Below, in pieces: positions 12,545-21,600 of a stretch of DNA of 64,000 nucleotides. The position numbers were made by a program, and so were the translations under genes. Where the stretch lies: assembly GCA_021234155.1 (NCBI GenBank), contig JAJEKV010000084.1, positions 994,001-1,058,000 on the forward strand, given 5' to 3'. The notes beneath the pieces are model-generated. The model was not told the origin of the DNA, did not search any database, and was given only the letters and a program-made list of their open reading frames with translations. Position 1 is the first letter of the stretch. Every line of letters starts with the position of its first letter. Source of the stretch: Isoetes taiwanensis. Lineage: Eukaryota; Streptophyta; Lycopodiopsida; Isoetales; Isoetaceae.

Positions 12545-12903
12545 TGTTTGGATTCTTGGCATACACCACGCAGCAACAAAGATCCATGACTGCCGGATGC
12601 TACAAAGCTGCCATGCTCGGGATCACAAAACAAGAACAAGAGAAAGAAAAAATGTACAAAGAATGAAGGAAACGCGTGAGCTAATGAGGCTCTCAAATTT
12701 GAGATAAAACCCGAGTACATCACGAAGAGGCTCGGGGTCTAATATAGTGTAGACCGCAAATCTGAGCCGTACATCTAACTAAATCTAATCCCTACACTTA
12801 TGTTAACCTAATCATGCCAAGTGTCAGTCTGCCACCACTGACACCTAACATGTGCATGCATCTAACATGTGCATGCACAATGTTAACCACTAGGTGGTTA
12901 ACA
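12545..12903 (-). repeat. 3' LTR of the non-autonomous element
   Basis: On the minus strand it starts TGTTAACC and ends CCAAACA. It shares nearly all of its sequence with the copy at 15162-15512. The short inverted repeat GTTAACCACTAGGTGGTTAAC lies at its outer end (12882-12902). Confidence 0.93.
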
Positions 12904-13284
12904 CTGCCTCCCCCTAAAAGTTTTAGCACAAAACATGTACTGAGACTTTTATAAGACAAGTCAGACAATTACAACATGGTGCCAAAAAATTTTAGGGGCT
13001 TAAAAAATGATGGTAATGGTTGGGTTGTGTTGCGAAAGATCTTCAAGAAGGCATTGATGGCGAAGAGGATCGAAGGAATGTCGATCTGAGAACATGGATC
13101 ATAGGAATTTTGGGCCAAAAAAACATGAAGACCATCCCCTTATATTATGGGGAAGTCCATTGTAACAAAGATTGCCCCAAAATTGCACTTAAAAACAAGT
13201 ATAATAGGGGGTCTTAAAAACATAAGCACGAGGAAAGTGTCCCCCGTGATCAGCCATAGAAGAGTGTGACTATGCGTGACAATA

Positions 13285-13515
13285 TTTTTGAAGAGCGTGG
13301 ATCGTGAGCTAGGAGCGTGGCCATGAACATGCGTGAGCAAGCGTGGGTCTGGGCGTGGCTCGTGGGCATGGGCGTGAGTATGGTGGTGAGGCATGAGTGT
13401 GGAAAGAAAAAGCGTGAGCAGCGTGGCTTAGGCGTGGACAAGCGTGGGCAAGCGTGGGTTAGCGTGGGCTCAGGCGTGGGTTAGCGTGGGCAAGCATAAA
13501 TAACGGCGTGGGTCA
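13285..13515. repeat. GCGTGG-rich degenerate tandem tract inside the LTR element
   Basis: The hexamer GCGTGG recurs about fifteen times with spacers such as GCAAGCGTGGGTTAGCGTGG. In the element's own (minus) orientation it reads CCACGC. It is non-coding and lies in the 3' half of the element's interior. Confidence 0.8.
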
Positions 13516-15161
13516 ACGTTGCGTGGAAGATATCTGCATACGGTCCACGGCACGGACCGGGAGGCGCAAAGCGAAAGCGGCGTGAAGCAATTTTAATTGA
13601 AGTGTCGGCGGTACCGTGAGCCAGGAAAACGTCAAATTCATCCGGGCCATAGATACAAGCCGCCAAATCACGGCCGTTGGAAAAACCCTAGCCTCGAAGC
13701 CGCAACCCTAGCGAAAATGCTCGCGACCGACCGGATTTGAAGGCGAAATAGCCGCTTCTTGCTTAACATAGATGCAAGCTGGAAATTACGAATCTGGTAA
13801 GGCAGAGATGATGCCGAAATATGAGCTGCTATGGATAGGAGTGGACCGGAAGTGATGGAACATAGCTATGTAGAAAAATAGATGGCGTTGTTTGCAAGAA
13901 GAGGGACTGCTATTGCTTCACCTTTGCAGGATGGAGAGTAAAGAGATATGGGAGCCTGTGGTTTGAAGCCGATCTGATGCTGGCTGGAAAACTTTGGTGC
14001 AGAACGTGCTTGCTGATTTGAATAGATAGGCATTTGTTGGATAAACTCGAATAGAAAAATAGCCTGAAAAGCTGTGCGGGAGAGATAAAATATTTAACTC
14101 TGCTCAACAAAGATGTTCAAAGTGAATCTTCTTGACTGATGAAAAGATTTGGTTTATTTGCAGATGATCGAGACCAAGGAGCTTAAGAAATCCGACCTGA
14201 GACTGCGAAAATTTCTTCACAGATGGCTTACTGAAAAATGGCTCTGCAGTCTGTATATCTGAGGCAGAGAGGTGGGGGCTAGCAGAAATGCTGGTCCTCT
14301 TAAAAAATTCAATGAGTATACAAGCTGGAAGCCGAAATACTGGAAGAAAATCCTTCTCTTTCCATGTTCTGAAAAAACAGAGTGTTTGTGCTTGAAATGG
14401 GCTGGCGAACTAGATAGAGCGTCAGCAACTTAGAATATCGGTGTGATGCAGTGGGCTCTGTGGAGGTAGAAAGGAAATGAATCAAGGTAACAGCTGATGA
14501 AAAATCATATTTGCTTGAATCTGCACCAACTCTGCTGGTATCTGCGGTAATGTATAAGCTCAAGAAACATCTGGAACTCTTGTATTTGCAGGAGCTATGG
14601 AGACAAAATACTGGCTTTTGCAGAAGAAAACCTTGAAATCAAGCAGCTAGGAACGTGAACATATGGGCTCAAAGGGGGCTAGCCAAGTGCTGGCCCTCTA
14701 TAAATAAACTGAAGAAGAAATGATAGAGAATATTTTTGGTGTGCAAGAGCACGATTTTTGATAGAGGATAATGAAAAAGAGCATGATATTTGGACATTTT
14801 TTCAGCAGTGAGAAGAGAAAAGAGGATCAAACTTTTGATTTTTCTGAAAATCTTGCAGAGAGGAGTGCTGTCACCACTCCAGAAATCCCCTACTGTAAAA
14901 CTGTGCTTGCTGCAGCAGGAAAAACAGTGTTTTTGAAAACGATTTTCATAACAAACTAAGGGCTAAGGAATTGATTAACAAAGGGGCCTCCAGCCGGACC
15001 ATTTCAACAACTGGTTGGGCCAAATAAAGGGATTGAAGGATTGAGAGTAGTGTACAAGAAGTATTCAAGAACTGACGATGATGAGAGCAGCAAGAACAAC
15101 AGCAAAACAGCAAGGCTGAAGCAAGTGATCGTTTTGGCGAACCCGGCATAACGGGCGCCAA

Positions 15162-15512
15162 TGTTTGGATTCTTGGCATACACCACCGCAATGCGGATCC
15201 ATGATGCCGGATGCTACAAAGCTGCCATGCTCGGGATCACAAAACAAGAACAAGAGAAAAAAAATGTACAAAGAATGAAGGAAAGCGTGAGCTAATGAGG
15301 CTCTCCAAATTTGAGATAAAACACGAGTACATCTGAAGAGGCTCGGGTCTAATATAGTGTAGACCTTAAACTGAGCCGTACATCTAACTAAATCTAATCC
15401 CTACACTTATGTTAACCTAATCATGCCAAGTGTCAGTCTGCCACCACTGACACCTAACATATGCATGCATCTAACATGTGCATGCACAATGTTAACCACT
15501 AGGTGGTTAACA
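15162..15512 (-). repeat. 5' LTR of the non-autonomous element
   Basis: Direct copy of the LTR at 12545-12903, eight bases shorter. The minus-strand primer-binding site follows it at 15161 and below. Confidence 0.93.
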
Positions 15513-15686
15513 TTAGGCTTAGTAGACTTCCTCTTACGTCTACTGGATTCCCCAACCTCTACATCGCTCAACAAGGGAACCACTATCAGACGGTACTACG
15601 GTTTTTGTGTACAACCGTCCGCAGTACTGCGGTGCCTCTTGTACAATGACATTTTACGCAATTTGAGCTGTCTTTGGTACATAACA

Positions 15687-16398
15687 TTAGGGGGATACAT
15701 TACGAGCGTAAACAAGAACATTCTGAGAAGGAACATTCAGAGTAACATTCTGAACAATCCGATCAGGCACATCCTCATCTTTCCCAGCATCCTGATGGTC
15801 ATCCTCATGGGGCTTAGCATTCTCATTGTCAGCTCCAAGCAAGGCTGGCCCCTGGTTTACCTCCACCGATCCAATTTCTGGCACTCTACGAGGAAGTCCG
15901 GTAATGTAATCTATCTCATTAACCAGCAGAGACAATGTGCCTATTGTTGGTGACAAAGAAGCCATCAACCTGGGCCACACGAAGAAGGAATGGAGTGCCT
16001 CAAGCAAGTTGTAAGCTCCTATCGAAGGAACAGGCAACTGCGTGTCTGGTGCAACTACTACATCGACGTTAACGACGATGCAATCATCAGGCACAGGAAC
16101 TCCATGACAGACGGCTGCCTGCACAAAAGTTCCTTCTCCGACTAAATGGCCAGCAGAGAACAGGTAAACACGCCTCTGCCCCATTGGCAACATTCTGAAC
16201 TACAGTGTTCAGACCTGCTTGATGAATGATTTCTGGCTCGGAAGACTCAGCTCTGTTCTGGTTGTTAGAAGCACTGACATGGTTAGTGGCATTGCCCTCG
16301 CTGTCTTGCCCATCATGTGTGCGCCCAGACAACGCCTTCTCTTCTGTTGTTTGGTTGCTGGGATGGTTAGATCCGGCATTACCGCTATTCTGTGCCAT
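15687..16398 (-). pseudogene. DUF8039-type protein (gene C), frameshifted
   Basis: From ATG at 16398 the minus frame gives a Ser/Asn/Thr-rich start (MAQNSGNAGSNHPSNQTTEE) and must shift frame by one near 16130-16190 to enter the second ORF, which begins RRVYLFSAGHLVGEGTFVQA. The central part, VCHGVPVPDDCIVVNVDVVV followed by LPVPSIGAYNLLEAL and FFVWPRLM, has the pattern of DUF8039, a domain found in many plant proteins tied to En/Spm-type transposons. Its molecular role is unknown. The tail is acidic (DNENAKPHEDDHQDAGKDED). Only about 35 bp separate its stop from the ATG of the H3-like gene, and no palindrome cluster lies between, so C and D may share a transcript. Confidence 0.6.
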
Positions 16399-16517
16399 TG
16401 TCTCTGAACTGTAATGCAACAAATGAGTGGACAAGATTGATAAATATGCAATGTAATGTCTTAGAACAAATATCAAAAGCAGACAACATCGATAACAAAG
16501 ATAATTATATAAAGAGT

Positions 16518-16649
16518 ACCGTTGCTACCGTGCGAACACCGCAAAGGATAGCCACAGAAACGAACTGTTATCGCACCGTGGCCACGGTGCGAATAGCAGT
16601 TAGTTGTAAGCACAGCCAATAGTGTTTTCGCAAGGTGGCCACGATGCGA
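16518..16649. repeat. Palindrome cluster 3 (between genes B and C)
   Basis: Copies start at 16518 (half-degenerate), 16571 (perfect 22 bp) and 16628 (near-perfect), spacings 53 and 57 bp. The cluster begins about 100 bp past the stop of gene B and ends about 120 bp before the start of gene C on the same strand. Confidence 0.92.
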
Positions 16650-16750
16650 GTAAAATAGAAGCGTGAGACAAATCAAAATGAAACTGAAGTGTATGTTCGA
16701 TATAACATGAATAGAGATTTAAAACAAGTCTTTGCATTAATTAACAATGG

Positions 16751-18262
16751 TTACAACTTCATTTTCTTAGAAACATGTAAGTCATCGGAAACTTCGACTT
16801 CTTCCAATTCGGACTCCTGCAGACCAGCATCCAACAGGTACATAAGGCAAGGAATCTGGGGCTCCCTCTCTTCCCAAGTCAGTCGAATTGTAGCCTTATC
16901 CACGCCGGACAAGGCCAATGCAGCTCTATTGGCAGCCATAGAATACATACTAAAGCCACCAAAAACATGCGCGGCGATATCTCTCCTAACAGCCACTACT
17001 CGATCAGAATTGGCAGATAATGGGATGTGACTACCAATCAACGAGAGGGCCTTGAGTTTCAAAACCTCCTCAGGTCCATATGGGCTGTACTTAGAATGGA
17101 ACACAACGATCTCTCCCTTATAAAGGTAGCCCATATAGTGTGCGATACTTGCATCTCTGCCAAGGGTAACTCTGTCATGTCTGGCGCAAAAATCGTCCAC
17201 AAAAAATCTCTTGCGCAATACACAATCGTTCTTAGGCACTTAACAAAATAAGCAAACTTATGGTAGCTTACCTCCACTTCATCAGATGCAATAACCCCTT
17301 TGGTAGAAATGTTGATCGACGACCTGGAAGAGCTTGATTCGCTCTTTGATACTTGTTTTGCACTATCTTTAGCTTCTGATGAACTCGCCTCGAACTTTAC
17401 TTCTGAGACTTCCTTCAAGCCCATTTCTGCCATCTCCAGAACTCTATCAAAAGCAATCTCAAGAGCTATTGAAGTTCCATCATAGGTTAAGAGTTCGTGC
17501 AGCTCCCTAGGCACTTCCGGCTCGAAGTCAATGAAGTCGTCTAGACCAACAACGAAAGCATAGATTTGTCCAAGGACCTCATCTTCCCTCAAACCAGTAA
17601 TGGAAGATATATTGTGGAGAAGAAGATAGTCCTTCCCTCCTATGTTAACTGGCAAGGCTTCCATGACACCCCATCTATCAAGATTCTCTTCATGCTCATC
17701 TACGTCTTCATCCTCGTCGAGCTTTTCCACCAGTTCACCTTTTTTTCTGCATCAAATACCTCCTCTGTAATCGAGGTTACGCAATAGCCTTCACCTGTGG
17801 TTCTTCCCTATATGTTGGTGGAACCGTATATATCATGTAAGTAGCAAACATGATGTCAATTGGATATAAATTATCCTTCCCATCCTTCTCACATAAGTAA
17901 ATTTGGCGGTCTCTTGAGCGACCTTGAACCTTATCATGGTCACATTTGGGAAAAAGCTTCTGAAAGGACTTTAAACTCAATACAATCTTCCCAGTCGAGG
18001 AGAAGGGCGCTGCAGGTTTACGCCCACGGCCATGAAGCTACGAATATAATTGACCATACATATCACTGTGTTTGTTAGCCTCAGAGATTATATCTACCGT
18101 TAGGCAGAAGTTATTGTAGATTACAATGGCGTCTACCGGGTTTTCAGGTTGTTGAGCGAACTCATCTGGGTGTGACAGCCGATGCTCAGCTTCCTTCCTG
18201 ACGATCTGGTCATACCATGCCTGGAACTGTTCCCAAGCTTTCTCTGACCTGCCGTTTGACAT
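16751..18262 (-). pseudogene. Unknown cassette gene B, multi-part
   Basis: ATG at 18262 opens a minus frame starting MSNGRSEKAWEQFQAWYDQI; it runs through one TAG at about 18038 and stays open (GRGRKPAAPFSSTGKIVLSL, then a Cys/His stretch FPKCDHD) to 17777. A second part from about 17740 starts acidic (DEDEDVDEHEENLD), contains LLLHNISSITGLREDEVLG and a Ser-rich linker, and reaches VIASDEVE at 17272. There a GTAAGC donor and a CCTAAG acceptor 41 bp away restore frame into the last part, NDCVLRKRFFVDDFCARHD ... MYLLDAGLQESELEEVEVSD, ending at 16751. Forty-one bases is short for a plant intron, so a frameshift is as likely. No family recognised. Confidence 0.4.
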
Positions 18263-18374
18263 TGGGAATTGTAGCGCCTCCTTTAGTGCAATAAAAACCT
18301 GATCGCCTATATGTAAGTGTCTGCGAGCTCACAGCGCGAAACTAAAATGTCTAAGTGTGCTGATGAGGAATATG

Positions 18375-18656
18375 TCGCATCGTGGCTACGGTGCGAAACA
18401 AACATAAACGCCAAAGGCAACAATACGTTCTTCGCACCGTGGCCACGGTGCGATATTTTGCCAAAAAGAAGGTCAAAATTAAGTTAACTAAAAAACATAC
18501 TATAAGGCTACCATTGTTAACAAAATACAAGGCTACCATTGTAGTTATGACCTACCCTTCTTCTTTCTGCATATGGTAGTCGCAACGTGGCCACGGTGCG
18601 AAACTACACAACACGACTACACAAACTCCACATGTTTCGCACGGTGGCCACGGTGC
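18375..18656. repeat. Palindrome cluster 4 (between genes A and B)
   Basis: Four copies start at 18375, 18432 (perfect), 18580 and 18637. Spacing is 57 bp within each pair and 148 bp between pairs. A small duplication (AAGGCTACCATTGT twice, 18506-18541) lies in the wide gap. The cluster begins about 80 bp past the stop of gene A and ends about 110 bp before the ATG of gene B. Confidence 0.92.
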
Positions 18657-18734
18657 TGACTTTGCAAAAGGATATAAGTTATTGGCAAACAACACTGGGA
18701 TTTGAACCCAGTAACACCATTGTTATTTATTTGT

Positions 18735-19917
18735 TTAACTGTTTTCACTTAAGGAAAGTACAACAGGAGGCATACAGAGCTTTGTTGTATACAACTCTTC
18801 TCTACGTTTTCCTACCTTGAATGGGAAGTTTAAGTCACATTCTGATTCCAAAATAATTCTTACATCAAATAAAGACCATGATTCTTTGACTTTTAAGGTT
18901 TTAAAGAATTGACCACTTTTAAAAATAGAAATGTCAATGACCGCAGAATGTGTACCATCAGCATCGTCTTGTTCCACCGGAACCCACGTCCATCTGCTCC
19001 CTTCTTTTACTTCCCTCCATCTTCTGTATTTGAAGGTAATGTAAACTGTTTGCTTTCGAATACAATACCTGATTCGAACGCTTTCTTACTTTTTCTTGCA
19101 ATCTACCTTCTCAACTCCTTCATGCAGACGGGATGACCATTCATCACATCATTTACAGTAAACATTTTTGATGTCTTCTTGACATTCTCGACATTCTGAA
19201 ACAACGCAATAAACATATCGATGGGTACATTTACTTTCACGTGTCCACAGACTCCACCTTTCTCCTTCAAAGCACTGAAAATTTCCTGTGACAATTTCAG
19301 CTTGGCAAGAAACACAGAACTGGAATCCATTGGGCAGGAACTAAGCTGTGATAATGGGGGCAATGGTAAGTCCACAATTTTGCCTTTCCGAGGATAATAC
19401 TCATATCCTAAGAACCAAATCCCCCTTTCCCCCAGCTGCACTTCTGTTTGACCTTCAAAAGGCAAGAATCCAATATCATAATAGAAAGCACGGAAGATGC
19501 TTGTGACAGAACTCGATGGTTCCGTGTCCAAAGACATCGAAATACAGAGCCCTGAGATACCAGAAACCCAATTAGTTGATTTCTTCAAAATATAATGAAT
19601 GACGGATTAGCACAGATACAATGAAACTCACAATTAGCATGAAGCTGTGGAAATTACGCCGAGATCTTATCTTTTCTTTTCCCATGTCCGCCGGTTTGTG
19701 TATAGGTGTCCGACCTTGATATATACTTCCCTCTCACCTCGAACCCGACAACAATAGCCTTCCAATGGCATGAAATAACATTTCTCCTGCCGTTGATCAC
19801 CCGGTGAGGACCTCTGAGTGGCGGTCGGATTGTAATGCTGACTTCAAGAAAGTATATTGAAGTAGCAAAATCGTTCTCAATTGTGACAGAGGTGTCGCCA
19901 TCTGAAATGAACCGCAA
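18735..19917 (-). pseudogene. Unknown cassette gene A
   Basis: The minus-strand exon below 19901 follows a CAG acceptor-like site, and its frame has no ATG, so the true start is probably in a lost or unseen upstream exon. A donor GTGAGA at 19737 and an acceptor TTGAAG at 19583 define a 155-bp in-phase intron joining ...AIVVGFE to KSTNWVSGISGLCISMSL. The body continues with RAFYYDIGFLPFEGQTEVQL and FTVNDVMNGHPVCMKELRR, meets a TAG and a TAA, then a shifted frame gives VIDISIFKSGQFFKTLKVKE and SWSLFDVRIILESECDLNFP near its end. That last part has a ubiquitin-like feel (beta-strand, helix, strand) but this is only a hint. No family recognised. Confidence 0.4.
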
Positions 19918-20032
19918 AATAATTAGATCAAACAGTCTGAATCAGATGAGCTCGCAGAACTAGAAGGATTGAAAGCATTAGCAAACCTGGACTGAGAGGC
20001 GCGAAAAGACGGCCCGTTGAGGAAGAGGGGGT

Positions 20033-20040
20033 ACTTATAG
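20033..20040 (-). promoter_or_regulatory. TATA box upstream of gene A
   Basis: The minus strand reads GTCTATAAGTACCCCC about 130 bp upstream of the first gene A exon, with a pyrimidine-rich segment (CCTCTTCCTC) downstream where a transcription start would be expected. Confidence 0.4.
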
Positions 20041-20259
20041 ACACCCCAACATTTGGCGATAATTCAGGGCGGGGAATAATTTGTAATTATTGCTTCCGCC
20101 CACCGAACCTCCAGGCGGTGTAGGTAAGGATAATGCCGAACCTGTACCTTGACGACACCTGGCATGGGAAGGCAGGCATGGATGAAGAAAAGGCTGTACG
20201 CGCTCGCATTCTCATTGGCCGCGCGATTTCCATGTTGGCATCGAGGTTGGGACAATAAG

Positions 20260-21600
20260 TGATCCCAAAAAAACTCTAATGCACATAAACCAAAAACACG
20301 TACTAAAGTTCTCCAACTATACTAACCTCACGCATTATGCAGTAAAAGAACAATGGCCAAACAAAATCAGGCATATATATGTAAGGCACCAACAGATCCT
20401 AGCATTCCAAGTTTTCATCATCGGCGAGATGTCAATGCTCACATTCACCAATCTCAACATGATACTTAGGCAAATAGAAGAAGTAACAAAGCAACCAGTA
20501 AGTAGTTCTTGCAAACACGAGCGATAATCCTTGTTGACGACAATGCTTAGCTCAGACCCTGGATAATATGAACAACTGGATTGAAGACCATAATCATTAT
20601 CAATATGGGCATATTGGGAGAAATAGTCAATGGAACAACAGGAATTGTCACATACATCTAAACAAGAGATACACAAGGCATCATGATTCCCATTGACAAT
20701 TCTCTCTAACACATGTACGTCAAACGAACACTGGTTGAATATAGACATCAAGGACCCATGACCATCTTCAAGAAAACATTTCCACTTGCACTGACATATG
20801 CCTTATAGGATATAAGAGCCAAAGGGTCGAAGCATATAGGTGGGGGACACTTTTGGTGTCCGCGACACTTGGTGCTTACCGGGTGCTTGGTAGAAAGCCA
20901 TTGAAATTTCTGACCCGTCAAGAACTGTGGTTTGACAGGTTCTTCATAGCGCGCGAAGGAGGGAAGTTTGGAATTCACGCCAGTGGCTAGTTCTCCCGCT
21001 CTTTGGCCGGATCTACCAATTTCAAGTAAAAAATCAAAGGCGGAAGAACAATGCTGGATGAACACCAGACATATTTTATATCCGTCTCCTTCCTTTATTC
21101 CTAAGTTTTGGTCGGCTCATATCCGACGGGGCTATTTCATCAAATTTCTGTTGAGCTCCATCACGTTTTAGGCGCATTTGTGGTGCATTATCATCAAATT
21201 CCAGCTATAAGGGCAAGTATGAGGTTCGAAAATTATTTTTCTCTTTGTCCTTTTCCTTGTGAAGAGTAGTTCCCTAGGCAATGCAATGCAATGGAGGTGG
21301 TTAGTTCTGATCGGGCATCTGGGAATTTTGATCGCTTTTATGGATGAGAAATTACGCATTGCTTAGGCTAATTGTTTTCAGTCAAATGGCAGTGACTATA
21401 TATTGAAAATTCAAGAACTGGTTTGTAACTTGATGTATAACCTGTCAGTTATATAGCAGTTTGTTTTACAGCCAACGTACTATAGGAAGTGCAATTGCAC
21501 AATGCACTGCACATTTGTACTGGTGGCATGCCAATGTGCATCAGCATGTCATTATTTTGTGCAAAAAAGATGATTTATTTCTTACTTATTCCATTGTTCA
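20260..21600. other. No recognisable gene; left arm of a candidate inverted repeat
   Basis: Two minus-strand frames (20335-20751 and 20748-21065) are open but show no domain. Positions 20816-20865 match, in reverse complement, 25104-25150; see the findings. I see nothing else. Confidence 0.35.

Larger units (their letters stand above)
12540..15517 (-). mobile_element. Non-autonomous LTR retrotransposon (LARD/TRIM type) inserted in gene D
   Basis: Two direct LTRs (12545-12903, 359 bp; 15162-15512, 351 bp) begin TG and end CA and are bounded by the 5-bp target duplication TTAGG at 12540-12544 and 15513-15517. Orientation is minus: next to the right LTR the minus strand reads TGGCGCCCGTTATGCCGGG, a primer-binding site resembling the 3' end of tRNA-Asp with small indels, and next to the left LTR lies the purine tract AGGGGGAGGCAG. 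The 2.26-kb interior has no gag or pol and would need enzymes in trans. The LTRs differ mainly by small indels, so the insertion is fairly recent and later than the gene it split. Confidence 0.92.
12131..15652 (-). pseudogene. Divergent histone H3-like gene (gene D), split by an LTR element
   Basis: The C-terminal part (12539 down to 12131) has the histone fold of H3: WIREIRHFQNHVEWVLPKLT matches the REIRRYQKSTELLIRKLP helix region, ALDALHEAAENHMVRFFED matches the ALQEACEAYLVGLFED helix, and KCAVHGKRVTIM matches the NLCAIHAKRVTIM hallmark. About 20 extra residues sit between the first and second core helices, as in divergent or centromeric H3 types. Reading across the LTR insertion, the N-terminal tail continues at 15518-15652 with SSRRKRKSTKPKQLQKK, where RKST and PKQL align with H3 residues 8-11 and 16-20. 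An ATG lies at 15652; one TAG (15598-15596) interrupts the tail exon. Family known: nucleosome core histone. Inferred: a chromatin-related role for the element. It is broken here. Confidence 0.75.

Noticed and set aside
12131-12562. MPRIQT as the true N-terminus of the H3-like protein
   Set aside because: The first six codons come from the inserted LTR; the native tail lies beyond the element at 15518 and above.
15423-15953. 176-residue + ORF
   Set aside because: It is antisense to the LTR, the H3-like tail exon and the DUF8039 gene, all of which have better evidence.
10269-18656. CRISPR array, suggested by palindromes with regular spacing
   Set aside because: The setting is a plant nuclear sequence with introns, copies are only 2-4 per cluster and degenerate, and no cas-like gene is present.
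18688-18718. Minus-strand phrase GGTTCAAATCCCAG that looks like the T arm of a tRNA
   Set aside because: No acceptor stem, D arm or anticodon arm can be placed around it.
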